Source: Xanthomonas arboricola pv. juglandis (GTDB lineage: Bacteria > Pseudomonadota > Gammaproteobacteria > Xanthomonadales > Xanthomonadaceae). Taken from it: a DNA stretch of 64,000 nucleotides. The DNA is taken from contig NZ_JZEF01000004.1 in NCBI RefSeq assembly GCF_001013475.1, positions 1 through 64,000 on the forward strand. Reading direction: 5' to 3'. The notes under the pieces were generated by a model. That model was given only the letters and a program-made list of their open reading frames with translations. It had not been told where the DNA came from and did not search any database. Positions within the stretch are counted from its first letter, which is position 1; the number at the start of each line of letters is the position of its first letter. Position numbers and translations under genes: made by a program. Shown piece by piece: positions 1-8,948 of this stretch.

Positions 1-4
1 CCCG

Positions 5-38
5 AAACCCTCAGTCCAATAGGACTGAGGGTTTCTTT
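5..38 (+). terminator. Intrinsic terminator of a gene left of the window
   Basis: A perfect 13-bp stem (5-17 with 22-34) closes a 4-base AATA loop and is followed by a T-rich tail (CTTTTT). The tail lies on the + strand side, so it should end a rightward transcript whose gene is outside the window. Confidence 0.85.
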
Positions 39-59
39 TTGTCCGAAATTCGGCCGCGA

Positions 60-137
60 AAAGCCAAAGCCAAAACCAAAGCCAGAGCCAGAGCCAGAGC
101 TAAAGCCAGAGCCAGAGCTAAAGCCGGGGCTAAAGGC
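60..137. repeat. Imperfect hexanucleotide tandem repeat
   Basis: Thirteen consecutive 6-base units of the type AAAGCC, AGAGCC or AGAGCT run without a gap. On the reverse strand they would encode an Ala-Leu alternation, but no credible gene surrounds that reading frame, so I treat the tract as non-coding. Such tracts can change copy number by slippage. Confidence 0.8.
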
Positions 138-300
138 AAGCCACAGGCATAGCCGAAGCCAAGTAACACCACGGCACTCGGACGCTCTAGGCGCAATCAA
201 CCATCGTAACGATGCTGGGGCGACGAGCTGGATTTACTGTCGTTGGCCACCATATTGATCCGTGCCGGCGTACCGTCGGCCTGGACGATTGGAGACCTAC

Positions 301-345
301 ATGCCCGAGCTGCCCGAAGTCGAAACCACCTTGCGTGGACTGTGA
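301..345 (+). pseudogene. mutM: N-terminal relic of formamidopyrimidine-DNA glycosylase
   Basis: From the ATG at 301 the frame reads MPELPEVETTLRGL and then stops at TGA 343-345. MPELPEVET is the conserved N-terminus of Fpg/MutM, in which the proline after the initiator Met is the catalytic nucleophile. A Shine-Dalgarno-like GGAGA lies 7 bases upstream, so the original initiation region seems preserved while the rest of the roughly 270-residue protein is absent. No further MutM-like coding is visible downstream, and 346-541 holds no gene I can support. The fragment looks like the edge of a deletion or of a recombination event that copied the 5' end of mutM. A full mutM may exist elsewhere in the genome. 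Confidence 0.8.
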
Positions 346-541
346 CGCGTCTGCCTATGCATGTCACTGACACGGTCCAAGGTTGAGCTTCTTTCTCACC
401 TCTGTCCCCTGACTTTCACGGTGATGCCGAGTGGTGGGTGCTGGCAGTGATGCTGTTGTGCGGCAATGACCTCCCGCTTGCTTCTGCGCAATGTAGATGT
501 ACGGGCAAAGCACCTTATGCGGACATCAGGGCACAACAAAA

Positions 542-560
542 AACCCCGCGATGCGGGGTT
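542..560 (-). terminator. Terminator downstream of putA
   Basis: An 8-bp stem AACCCCGC/GCGGGGTT with a 3-base loop lies 53 bp past the putA stop. Read on the minus strand it is followed by TTTTTTGTTG, the usual form of a rho-independent terminator. Confidence 0.85.
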
Positions 561-612
561 CTTGTTTTCCTCAGCAAGCCAAGAGATGGCCTGAAATGGT
601 TTGGACTGCCTC

Positions 613-3600
613 TCAGTCGCCCAGTGTCAGAAGCGAGGCATTGCCGCCTGCGGCTGTTGTGTTGACGGTGACGACCTTCTCGGTGGCGAAACGGAGCAGA
701 TAATGCGGGCCGCCGGCTTTCGGGCCGGTACCTGACAGTCCCTGGCCGCCGAAGGGCTGTACGCCGACGACCGCGCCGATCTGATTGCGGTTGACGTAGA
801 CATTACCGACCGCAACACGTGTGGTGATGCGATCGATGGTCTCGTCGATGCGCGAGTGCACGCCCAGGGTCAGACCGTAACCGGTGGCGTTGATCTGATC
901 GATGACGGCGTCGAGTTGGTCGCCTTTCCAGCGGATGACATGCAGGACCGGTCCGAAAATTTCGCGTTGTAGCTGCGCGAGTGAGGTCAGCTCGTACGCG
1001 CGTGGGGCGAAAAAGCTGCCGTTGGCAGTGGCGGGATCCAGGATGGTGGTGCCGATCAGGCGAGCTTCGAGATCCATGCGCGCCGCATGATCATCGAGGA
1101 TCTTGAGCGCATCTGCGTCGATGACGGGACCAACATCGGTGGACAGCAGCGCAGGATCGCCGATCTTCAGCTCTCCCATCGCGCCGGCCAGCATGGTCAT
1201 GACCTTGTCGGCGATGTCGTCCTGCACGAACAGCACGCGGGCCGCCGAGCAGCGTTGGCCGGCGGACATGAAGGCGCTGGAGATCGCATCCTTGACGACG
1301 GCCTCCGGCAACGAGGACGAGTCGGCGATGAACGCGTTCTGGCCACCGGTCTCGGCAATCAGCACACCGATCGCGGCTTCGCGGGAGGCCAGGGTCCGGT
1401 TGATGACGCGTGCGGTCTCCGTGGAGCCGGTGAAGGCGACGCCTTCCACGCGCGGATCATTGGTCAGTGCGGCGCCGACGGTGGCGCCGTCGCCCGGCAG
1501 GAACTGCACAACCGCTTCGGGGATGCCCGCTTCGTGCAGCAGCTTCACTGCGGCGTAGCCGATCAGGCTGGTCTGCTCTGCAGGCTTGGCGATGACGCTG
1601 TTGCCGGCAGCCAATGCGGCGGCGACCTGGCCGAGGAAGATGGCGAGCGGGAAGTTCCAGGGGCTGATGCAGACGAAGACACCGCGGCCATGCAGCTGCA
1701 GCTCGTTGGATTCGCCGGTCGGCCCGGGCAGACGTTCGGGTGCGCCGAACTGCGCGCGTGCCTGGGCTGCGTAGTAACGCAGGAAGTCGACCGCCTCGCG
1801 CACTTCGGCCACGGCGTCGGGCAGGGTCTTGCCGGCCTCCTTGACGCAGATCGCCATGAACTCGGGCATGCGTGCTTCGAGCAGGTCGGCGGCATGCTCC
1901 AGGATGGTGGCGCGGCTGGCCGCAGGTGTGCGGTTCCAAGCCGGCTGCGCAGCAGCGGCGGTTGCCAGCGAGGTCTGCACGGTGGCCGGATCGGCCGGCT
2001 GCCAGTGCCCGACCGTTTCGCGTCGGTCCGCCGGGTTGCGCACCGCCTCGCTGGGTGTGCTGATCACCGCGCCGGGAACCAACGGGGTGGCCTTCCACGG
2101 TTTGATGGCGGCATTGAGTTGCTCGGCCAGCTGCCGCAGATCGTTGTCGTTGGCGAGATTGGCGCCCATGGAGTTTTTCCTGTGTTGGTTCTGGCTGCGC
2201 AACAGATCGGTAGGCAGCGGAATCTTGGGATGCGGAATGGAGCCGAACGAGGACACCGCTTCGACCGGATCGCGGATCAGGTCTTCGATGGCGACGTCCT
2301 CGTCGGTGATGCGATTGACGAAGCTGGAATTGGCGCCGTTCTCGAGCAGGCGACGCACCAGGTACGGCAGCAGATCCTCGTGCGAGCCGACCGGTGCGTA
2401 CACGCGACAGGGCAGTCCCAGGCGATCGGCCGGAATCACTTCGGCATACAGGTCATCGCCCATGCCATGCAGTTTCTGGTGTTCGTAATGCTTGGTCGTT
2501 GCGATTGCGCGTACCGCCGCAATGGTCTGCGCGTTGTGCGTGGCGAACATCGGATACAGCGCATCGCTGTGCGCGAACATGCGGCGCGCGCAGGCCAGAT
2601 ACGACACGTCGGTATTCTGCTTGCGGGTAAAGACCGGGTAGCCGGGGTGACCTTCGATCTGTGCGCGCTTGATCTCCGCGTCCCAGTACGCGCCCTTGAC
2701 TAGACGCACCGGAATACGACGGCCGACGCGGCGTGCCAGATCGGCGAGAAAATCGATCGTGTACGGCGTGCGCTTCTGATACGCCTGCACCGCCAGCCCA
2801 TAGCCCTCCCATCCATCCAGCGACGGGTCGGAGAAGGTGGCCTCGATGATGTCCAGCGACAGTTCCAGACGGTCTGCTTCTTCGGCATCGACGGTGTAGC
2901 CGATGCCGTAGGACTTGGCCAGTTGCGCCAGCTCGAGCACGCCCGGCACCAGCTCGGCCATCACGCGTGCGCGCTTGGCGTGCTCGTAGCGCGGATACAG
3001 TGCGGACAACTTGATCGAGATGCTGGGCGCTGCAAAGACATCGGTGCCGACGAAACTGCCGCTGCGGCCGATCGCGTGGATGGCATCGCGGTACGCCTGC
3101 AGATAGCGCTGCGCATCCTTCATGGTCAATGCGCCTTCGCCGAGCATGTCGAACGAATAGCGGTAATCGGCGTTGTCGCCCTTGCGCGAACGCGACAGGG
3201 CTTCACCGATGGTGCGGCCCATGACGAACTGGTGGCCCATGATCTTCATCGCCTGGCGCACGGCCAGGCGAATCACTGGCTCGCCGACGCGGCCGATCAG
3301 GCGCTTGAACGCACCCGGCACGTCGGCGCGGGTGAGGTCGTTGAGTTGCACCAGCTTGCCGGTGAGCATCAGGCCCCAGGTCGATGCGTTGACCAGCACC
3401 GAGTCGCTGCCGCCGACATGTTTTTTCCAGTCCGCATCGCCGAGCTTGTCGCGGATCAGCTTGTCTGCGGTGTCCTGGTCGGGAATGCGCAACAGCGCTT
3501 CGGCCACGCACATCAGCAGCACGCCTTCTTCGCTGCCCAGGTCGTACTGGCGCATGAAGGCTTCGATCGCGCCCTGGTCCTGCGCACGTGCGCGGACGCG

Positions 3601-3813
3601 GGTGACCAGGTCGGCGGCCACTGCCTGCACCTTGGCCTGTTCGGCGGCGGGCAGACGCGCCTGGTCGAGCAATTCGCGGACGTGCTCGGTTTCATCCTTG
3701 AGCCAGGCGGCGGTGATCGCCGCACGCAATGCGCCGGGTGCGGCAGGCAGCTCGGGCGCCAGCAGCGGGCGCGCAACTGAGGGAGAGGCAAGCGGGTCGA
3801 GCTGAGCGTTCAT
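613..3813 (-). CDS. putA: Bifunctional proline dehydrogenase / L-glutamate-5-semialdehyde dehydrogenase PutA
   Basis: This 1066-residue enzyme oxidises proline to glutamate in two steps, using FAD and then NAD+, and passes electrons to the quinone pool at the inner membrane. The FAD-dependent proline dehydrogenase barrel occupies roughly residues 190-490 and shows VRLVKGAYWDAEIKRAQ and YEHQKLHGMGDDLY. The aldehyde dehydrogenase half covers roughly 580-1040, with SPWNFPLAIF, FTGSTETARVI, the glutamate of AETGGQNAF and the nucleophilic cysteine of SAGQRCSAARV. The N-terminal ribbon-helix-helix DNA-binding domain of E. coli PutA is absent, so this is a non-regulatory PutA. It stands alone, divergent from the DUF2244 gene, with its own terminator. 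Confidence 0.97.
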   Translation of the reverse strand: MNAQLDPLASPSVARPLLAPELPAAPGALRAAITAAWLKDETEHVRELLDQARLPAAEQAKVQAVAADLVTRVRARAQDQGAIEAFMRQYDLGSEEGVLLMCVAEALLRIPDQDTADKLIRDKLGDADWKKHVGGSDSVLVNASTWGLMLTGKLVQLNDLTRADVPGAFKRLIGRVGEPVIRLAVRQAMKIMGHQFVMGRTIGEALSRSRKGDNADYRYSFDMLGEGALTMKDAQRYLQAYRDAIHAIGRSGSFVGTDVFAAPSISIKLSALYPRYEHAKRARVMAELVPGVLELAQLAKSYGIGYTVDAEEADRLELSLDIIEATFSDPSLDGWEGYGLAVQAYQKRTPYTIDFLADLARRVGRRIPVRLVKGAYWDAEIKRAQIEGHPGYPVFTRKQNTDVSYLACARRMFAHSDALYPMFATHNAQTIAAVRAIATTKHYEHQKLHGMGDDLYAEVIPADRLGLPCRVYAPVGSHEDLLPYLVRRLLENGANSSFVNRITDEDVAIEDLIRDPVEAVSSFGSIPHPKIPLPTDLLRSQNQHRKNSMGANLANDNDLRQLAEQLNAAIKPWKATPLVPGAVISTPSEAVRNPADRRETVGHWQPADPATVQTSLATAAAAQPAWNRTPAASRATILEHAADLLEARMPEFMAICVKEAGKTLPDAVAEVREAVDFLRYYAAQARAQFGAPERLPGPTGESNELQLHGRGVFVCISPWNFPLAIFLGQVAAALAAGNSVIAKPAEQTSLIGYAAVKLLHEAGIPEAVVQFLPGDGATVGAALTNDPRVEGVAFTGSTETARVINRTLASREAAIGVLIAETGGQNAFIADSSSLPEAVVKDAISSAFMSAGQRCSAARVLFVQDDIADKVMTMLAGAMGELKIGDPALLSTDVGPVIDADALKILDDHAARMDLEARLIGTTILDPATANGSFFAPRAYELTSLAQLQREIFGPVLHVIRWKGDQLDAVIDQINATGYGLTLGVHSRIDETIDRITTRVAVGNVYVNRNQIGAVVGVQPFGGQGLSGTGPKAGGPHYLLRFATEKVVTVNTTAAGGNASLLTLGD

Positions 3814-4103
3814 GCGAAGGGTGCCTGGGAATCCGTGCTCATTCTAGAGAGCCGCAGCCCCTGCGCACTTGTGTGGAAGCGGCAACTTTTCCGCCGTTTT
3901 GTGCACGTGGCCGGTGCAGGCCCAAAACAGACTCGCTCCCTGCCGGCCGCAGCCGCAGGCATCGGCACATGCACCGGGAAGTGATTGATTTACGCGTGTT
4001 TTTAGCTGCACTGCAGCAATCGCATGATTGCCGGAAACGCTTGCCGCATGCATTCGTGCGGGTCTACCATCGGGCCATTCCCGCAGTGCGCTGCGTGTTG
4101 CCA

Positions 4104-4580
4104 ATGATCGAAGTACTGCCGTTGATGTCCGAAGGGGTCGGGACGCAGTTGCGGTTGCGGCCTCCGCGGGCATTGTCGGCCAGGCAGTTCGTGCAGCTGT
4201 TCGCAGTATTGGCGGGAACGATGTGGGTATTTGCGGGCCTGGGGTGGTGGACCGGCAATGCATTCGCGCCGGTGTTCGCCCTGTTGCACAGTGGTGTGGT
4301 GGCGCTGGCGCTACGGCAGTTGTGGCGAAGTGGCGAGCGCGAAGAAGCGATCCGGGTAGGGGAGACCGTTGTCGAGGTGTTTCCATCCGGACATGCGCCA
4401 CCAGCGTTTCAGGCACATCCGCATTGGGTGCGGTTATGCATGGAACGCGACGACAGGGTGGTGCTGGTCAGCAGCGGCAAGCAGATCGAGATCGGAAGTT
4501 TTCTCGGGCCGGCCGAACGTGTGGAACTGGCAACTACGCTGAAACGCTTGCTCGCGGCCGCCAATGGCCGTCACCGATGA
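4104..4580 (+). CDS. DUF2244 membrane protein, first gene of the cytochrome oxidase cluster
   Basis: A 158-residue protein beginning MIEVLPLMSEGVGTQLRL. Two adjacent hydrophobic segments (about residues 32-72) are followed by a soluble C-terminal half with the sequence VVEVFPSGHAPPAFQAHPHWVRL. This matches DUF2244, a family often found just before the subunit II gene of aa3-type oxidases. Its function is unknown. The frame stays open far upstream, but composition and homology begin at this ATG; a second Met eight residues in (4125) is an alternative start. It ends 16 bp before ctaC and is probably cotranscribed with it. Confidence 0.85.
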   Translation: MIEVLPLMSEGVGTQLRLRPPRALSARQFVQLFAVLAGTMWVFAGLGWWTGNAFAPVFALLHSGVVALALRQLWRSGEREEAIRVGETVVEVFPSGHAPPAFQAHPHWVRLCMERDDRVVLVSSGKQIEIGSFLGPAERVELATTLKRLLAAANGRHR

Positions 4581-4596
4581 CGTAAGGGTCTAGGCA

Positions 4597-5547
4597 ATGA
4601 CGCAACGCAGCAGCTGGAAGGCGACGTATCCGAAATTGGCTTTGTCGATGCTGGCGCTGTCGAGCGCTTCAGTCGCCTGGGCGCAGTCGGCCGATCCGAA
4701 GGAATGGCAGCTCAACATGGGCCGCGGGGTCACCCAGACCGCGCGCATGGCCTACGAGGCGCACATGGTGGCGCTGTGGGTCTGCGTGGTGATCGGCGCG
4801 CTGGTGTTCGGTGCCATGGGCTATGCGATCTTCAAGTTCCGCAAGTCCAAGGGAGCGGTGGCCGCGCAATTCAGCCACAACACCACGGCCGAAGTGCTGT
4901 GGACGGTGATCCCGGTGCTGGTGCTGATTGCGATGGCCTGGCCGGCGACGGCCAAACTGATTGCGATGTACGACACCCGCGAGTCGGAAATGACCGTCAA
5001 GGTCACCGGCTACCAGTGGATGTGGAAATACGAATACCTGGGCCAGGGCGTGGAGTTCACCAGCCGGCTGGCGCGCGAATCCGACCGCATCCGCCAGAGT
5101 GGCGAGCGTCCGACCGCTGCATCGCAACCGCATTATCTGCTGGACGTGGACAACCGCCTGGTGCTGCCGGTCAACACCAAGATCCGTTTTGTGATCACCG
5201 CCGACGACGTGATCCATGCGTGGTGGGTGCCAGCCCTTGGCTGGAAGCAGGACGCGATCCCCGGCATCGTCAACGAGGCATGGACCAATATCGAGCAGCC
5301 GGGCGTGTATCGCGGGCAGTGCGCCGAGTTGTGCGGCAAGGATCATGGCTTCATGCCGATCGTGGTGGAAGCGCTACCCAAGGCCGAATTCCAGCGCTGG
5401 CTGGCGGCCCGTCGCACTGCCGGCGCAGCGCCTGCCGGACCGGCCGGCACCCCGGCGCCGGCGTCCACACCTGCAGCACCGCCTGCCGGCGAGGCCGCTC
5501 CAGCCGCAGCGCCTGCTCCGGCCGCCGCACCGACCGCCGCTCTTTAA
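4597..5547 (+). CDS. ctaC: Cytochrome c oxidase subunit II
   Basis: Subunit II of the aa3-type oxidase accepts electrons from cytochrome c at its periplasmic CuA centre. The 316-residue product has a cleavable signal peptide (about residues 1-30, ending SVAWA), two transmembrane segments (about 55-75 and 100-120) and a cupredoxin domain. The CuA ligands are visible: His207 in DDVIHAWW and the cluster C242-A-E-L-C246-x3-H250-x2-M253. The C-terminal 45 residues are a Pro/Ala-rich tail without the c-type heme domain seen in caa3 oxidases. It lies 39 bp upstream of ctaD. Confidence 0.97.
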   Translation: MTQRSSWKATYPKLALSMLALSSASVAWAQSADPKEWQLNMGRGVTQTARMAYEAHMVALWVCVVIGALVFGAMGYAIFKFRKSKGAVAAQFSHNTTAEVLWTVIPVLVLIAMAWPATAKLIAMYDTRESEMTVKVTGYQWMWKYEYLGQGVEFTSRLARESDRIRQSGERPTAASQPHYLLDVDNRLVLPVNTKIRFVITADDVIHAWWVPALGWKQDAIPGIVNEAWTNIEQPGVYRGQCAELCGKDHGFMPIVVEALPKAEFQRWLAARRTAGAAPAGPAGTPAPASTPAAPPAGEAAPAAAPAPAAAPTAAL

Positions 5548-5586
5548 TCGCCCGCAACCGCACCGCTTCGTAGAGGTCGTTCCGTC

Positions 5587-7191
5587 ATGGCGCATACCGC
5601 AGTCGATCACCACGGACACCACCAGCCCGGTTTCGTCGAGCGCTGGTTTTTCTCGACCAATCACAAGGACATCGGCACGCTGTATCTGCTGTTTTCCTTC
5701 GTGATGTTCATCATCGGCGCGGCGATGAGCGTGGTGATCCGCGCTGAACTGATGCAGCCCGGGCTGCAGTTCGTCAAGCCGGAATTCTTCAACCAGATGA
5801 CCACCGTGCATGCCCTGGTGATGATCTTCGGCGGGGTGATGCCGGCCTTCGTCGGCCTGGCGAACTGGATGATTCCGTTGCAGATCGGCGCGCCGGACAT
5901 GGCGTTGCCGCGCATGAACAACTGGTCGTTCTGGTTGCTGCCGGTGGCGTTTACCTTACTGCTGCTGACGCTATTCCTGCCCGGCGGTGCGCCGGCCGGC
6001 GGCTGGACGCTGTACCCGCCGCTGTCGCTGCAGGGCGGCTACAACGTGGCCTTCAGCGTGTTCGCGATCCATGTGGCCGGCGTCAGTTCGATCATGGGTG
6101 CGATCAACATCATCGCCACCGTGCTCAACATGCGCGCGCCGGGTATCGACCTGCTGAAGATGCCGATCTTCTGCTGGGCCTGGCTGATCACCGCCTTCCT
6201 GCTGATCGCGGTGATGCCGGTGCTGGCCGGCGCGGTGACCATGCTGCTGACCGACAAGTTCTTCGGTACCAGCTTCTTCAATGCGGCCGGCGGCGGCGAC
6301 CCGGTGATGTACCAGCACATCTTCTGGTTCTTCGGGCATCCGGAGGTCTACATCATGATCCTGCCGGCGTTCGGCGTGGTCAGTGAGATCATCCCGACCT
6401 TCAGCCGCAAGCCGCTGTTCGGCTATCAGGCGATGGTCTATGCGATCGCGGCGATCGCGTTCCTGAGCTTCATCGTGTGGGCGCACCACATGTTCACCGT
6501 GGGCATGCCGCTCGGCGGCGAAATCTACTTCATGTTTGCCACGATGCTGATCTCCATCCCGACCGGGGTGAAGGTGTTCAACTGGGTCAGCACGATGTGG
6601 AAGGGCTCGCTGACGTTCGAATCGCCGATGCTGTGGGCGGTGGCGTTCGTGATTCTCTTCAGCATCGGTGGATTTTCGGGCCTGATGCTGGCAATCGTGC
6701 CGGCGGATTTCCAGTATCACGACACCTATTTTGTGGTCGCGCATTTCCATTATGTGCTGGTCACCGGTGCGGTCTTCGCGCTGATTGCGGCGGTGTACTA
6801 CTGGTGGCCGAAGTGGACCGGGCGGATGTACAACGAGACCTGGGCCAAGTTCCATTTCTGGTGGACGATGGTGTTCGTCAATCTGCTGTTCTTCCCGCAG
6901 CATTTCCTTGGCCTGGCCGGCATGCCGCGGCGGATCCCCGATTACAACGTGGTGTTTGCCGACTGGAACCTGATCAGCTCGATCGGCGCGTTCGGCATGT
7001 TCGCCACGCCGTTCCTGATGGCCGGCATCCTGCTCGCCTCGCTGCGCAGCGGCGCCAAGGCCGACGCACGTGCCTGGGAAGGCGCCAAGGGACTGGAGTG
7101 GACGGTGCCGTCGCCGGCACCTGCGCATACCTTCACCGTGCCGCCGGTGATCAAGCCTGGAGATCTTGCGCATGAAGACATCGGTCACTGA
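5587..7191 (+). CDS. ctaD: Cytochrome c oxidase subunit I
   Basis: The catalytic subunit of the proton-pumping aa3 oxidase carries heme a and the heme a3-CuB centre. The 534-residue protein has 12 transmembrane helices. It contains WFFGHPEVYIMILPAFG, which supplies a CuB histidine and the tyrosine cross-linked to it, then VWAHHMFTVG (two further CuB histidines) and HFHYVL (heme ligands). An AGAGG-type ribosome site precedes the ATG. Its last 20 bases overlap the small ORF at 7172, so translation of the two is probably coupled. Confidence 0.98.
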   Translation: MAHTAVDHHGHHQPGFVERWFFSTNHKDIGTLYLLFSFVMFIIGAAMSVVIRAELMQPGLQFVKPEFFNQMTTVHALVMIFGGVMPAFVGLANWMIPLQIGAPDMALPRMNNWSFWLLPVAFTLLLLTLFLPGGAPAGGWTLYPPLSLQGGYNVAFSVFAIHVAGVSSIMGAINIIATVLNMRAPGIDLLKMPIFCWAWLITAFLLIAVMPVLAGAVTMLLTDKFFGTSFFNAAGGGDPVMYQHIFWFFGHPEVYIMILPAFGVVSEIIPTFSRKPLFGYQAMVYAIAAIAFLSFIVWAHHMFTVGMPLGGEIYFMFATMLISIPTGVKVFNWVSTMWKGSLTFESPMLWAVAFVILFSIGGFSGLMLAIVPADFQYHDTYFVVAHFHYVLVTGAVFALIAAVYYWWPKWTGRMYNETWAKFHFWWTMVFVNLLFFPQHFLGLAGMPRRIPDYNVVFADWNLISSIGAFGMFATPFLMAGILLASLRSGAKADARAWEGAKGLEWTVPSPAPAHTFTVPPVIKPGDLAHEDIGH

Positions 7192-7342
7192 GTCCGCGCC
7201 GCCGGCTGTGGCACGTCTGCTCTCCGCTGCCGAACGGCAGGCGCAACAGCGTCGTGCGGTGCGCCGCACGGCGATCACCGTCGGCATCATCGCGCTGCTG
7301 ATCTATGCGGGTTTCATTGCGTCGGGAGTCATCGGGCGGTGA
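7172..7342 (+). CDS. Small single-helix protein between ctaD and ctaG
   Basis: A 56-residue protein, [20 protein letters not shown] followed by a basic Arg/Gln-rich stretch (residues 22-32) and one transmembrane helix near residues 33-52 ([20 protein letters not shown]). It starts inside ctaD (20-base overlap) and its TGA overlaps the GTG start of ctaG. Such tight packing supports real translation. Short one-helix proteins occur at this position in other proteobacterial oxidase operons and have been called small cytochrome oxidase assembly proteins; assigning that role here is inference from position and topology. Confidence 0.75.
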   Translation: MKTSVTESAPPAVARLLSAAERQAQQRRAVRRTAITVGIIALLIYAGFIASGVIGR

Positions 7343-7935
7343 ACGCGCGGGCGCCCGCACCTGCACCGACGGCCGGCCTGTTCAAGCTGCTGGGCGTGGT
7401 GTTGGGCGTGTTCGTGCTGACCTTTTCGCTGGTGCCGCTGTATCGCATCGCGTGCGAAAAAGTCTTCGGCATCCGCATGGAGCGCGCGCCGGGCAGTACG
7501 CGTGGCAATGCAACTGCGATTGCAGGGGCTGGCAAACGCACGGTTCGGGTGGAGTTCGATGCCGGGGTCAATTCCAAACTGCCGTGGACCTTTCATCCCG
7601 AGCAGATGACGATGGATGTGGTGCCGGGCGAACTCAATGAGGCGCTGTACTTCGCACGCAACGACAGTGCGCGGGCAGTGGTCGGCAGTGCGGTGCCATC
7701 GGTCGCACCGGCGCGGGCATCCGGATACTTCAACAAGACCGAATGCTTCTGTTTTACCGCGCAGACCTTGCAGGCCGGCGAAACGCGCGATATGCCGCTG
7801 CGTTTCATTGTCGACCCTGCGCTGCCGCCAGAAGTCACCACGATCACCCTGTCCTACACGTTCTATCGCAACGACACCCTGACCTCGGAGTTGCAGGGCG
7901 GTGGCGCATCCAGCGCACCGCGCGCGGCGCCTTGA
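7339..7935 (+). CDS. ctaG: Cytochrome c oxidase assembly protein CtaG/Cox11
   Basis: CtaG/Cox11 delivers copper to the CuB site of subunit I. The 198-residue protein has one N-terminal membrane anchor (about residues 10-32) and a periplasmic immunoglobulin-like domain. The copper-binding CFCF motif is at residues 136-139 ([10 protein letters not shown]), and the family sequence [13 protein letters not shown] is present. The start is GTG at 7339, overlapping the stop of the upstream small ORF in GTGA. It is followed 39 bp later by ctaE. Confidence 0.95.
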   Translation: MNARAPAPAPTAGLFKLLGVVLGVFVLTFSLVPLYRIACEKVFGIRMERAPGSTRGNATAIAGAGKRTVRVEFDAGVNSKLPWTFHPEQMTMDVVPGELNEALYFARNDSARAVVGSAVPSVAPARASGYFNKTECFCFTAQTLQAGETRDMPLRFIVDPALPPEVTTITLSYTFYRNDTLTSELQGGGASSAPRAAP

Positions 7936-7974
7936 TCCTTCATCCACACGCAGCACCGACACGGAAGCAACGCC

Positions 7975-8850
7975 ATGGCCGACCATAGTCCCAACGCCGA
8001 TGCGTATTTCGTCCCGAGCCAGAGCAAATGGCCCTTTGTCGGGTCGATTGCGATGTTCGTGATGATGATCGGCGTGGCCAGCTGGCTCAACGATGCGGCC
8101 TGGGGGCGCTGGACGTTCTTCGTCGGCATGGCGATGTTGCTGGCGACCTTGTTCATGTGGTTTGGCGATGTCATCCGCGAATCCAACGCCGGGCACTACA
8201 ACCGCCAGGTGGACGGCTCCTTCCGCATGGGGATGGTGTGGTTCATCTTTTCCGAGGTGATGTTCTTCTGCGCCTTCTTCGGCGCGTTGTTCTACACGCG
8301 TGTGCTGACGCTGCCCTGGCTGGGCGGCGAAGGCGATGGCGTGATGACCAACGAACTGCTGTGGAACGGTTATTCCGCTGCATGGCCGACCAATGGCCCC
8401 GGCACGATCGGTGGGCAATTCCAGACCATCCCGGCCTGGGGCCTGCCGCTGATCAATACGCTGATCCTGCTCAGTTCCGGCGTGACCTTGACCATTGCGC
8501 ACCACGCGCTCAAGGGCGGCCGTCGCGGGGCGCTATTGCTGTGGCTGGGGCTGACCGTGCTGCTGGGCTGCGTGTTCCTGTTCCTGCAGGCGGAGGAATA
8601 CATCCACGCCTACACCGAGCTCAATCTGACGCTGGGATCTGGCATCTACGGCTCGACCTTCTTCATGCTCACCGGCTTCCACGGCATGCACGTGTTGCTG
8701 GGCACGATCATGCTGGCGGTGATGTGGCTGCGTGTCGCGCGCGGGCACTTCACCCGCGACAACCACTTCGCCTTCGAAGCGGCTGCGTGGTACTGGCACT
8801 TCGTCGACGTGGTGTGGCTGGCGTTGTTCCTGTTCGTGTATGTACTTTGA
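7975..8850 (+). CDS. ctaE: Cytochrome c oxidase subunit III
   Basis: The third core subunit of the aa3 oxidase stabilises the proton uptake path. The 291-residue protein has seven predicted membrane helices and the family signatures FFCAFFGALFYTR, LLSSGVTLTIAHHAL and the C-terminal AAWYWHFVDVVWLALFLFVYVL. The ATG follows GGAAGC by a suitable distance. The gene ends only 6 bp before a long inverted repeat that probably terminates the transcript. Confidence 0.97.
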   Translation: MADHSPNADAYFVPSQSKWPFVGSIAMFVMMIGVASWLNDAAWGRWTFFVGMAMLLATLFMWFGDVIRESNAGHYNRQVDGSFRMGMVWFIFSEVMFFCAFFGALFYTRVLTLPWLGGEGDGVMTNELLWNGYSAAWPTNGPGTIGGQFQTIPAWGLPLINTLILLSSGVTLTIAHHALKGGRRGALLLWLGLTVLLGCVFLFLQAEEYIHAYTELNLTLGSGIYGSTFFMLTGFHGMHVLLGTIMLAVMWLRVARGHFTRDNHFAFEAAAWYWHFVDVVWLALFLFVYVL

Positions 8851-8856
8851 GGGCTA

Positions 8857-8937
8857 GGATTGGGGATTCGGCATTGGGGATTGGTAACAGCAAACGCGGA
8901 TCGCTCTTGCCAATCCCCAATGCCGAATCCCCAATCC
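8857..8937. repeat. Long perfect inverted repeat between convergent genes
   Basis: Two 28-base arms (8857-8884 and 8910-8937) are exact reverse complements around a 25-base loop. The arms are built from GGGGATT/CGGCATT units, related to the GGGAATC-type repeats elsewhere in the window. Its position between the convergent ctaE and DUF2909 genes suggests a bidirectional terminator or mRNA-stabilising hairpin, although neither side has a strong T tract. Confidence 0.85.
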
Positions 8938-8948
8938 CGTCGGCCGCA

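Noticed and set aside
11..196. 61-codon minus frame with an Ala-Leu run
   Set aside because: It is only the translation of the hexamer repeat and crosses a terminator.
1087..2703. 538-codon open frame antisense to putA
   Set aside because: It is a mirror of PutA coding in GC-rich DNA: no family resemblance, and the sense strand encodes a well-conserved enzyme.
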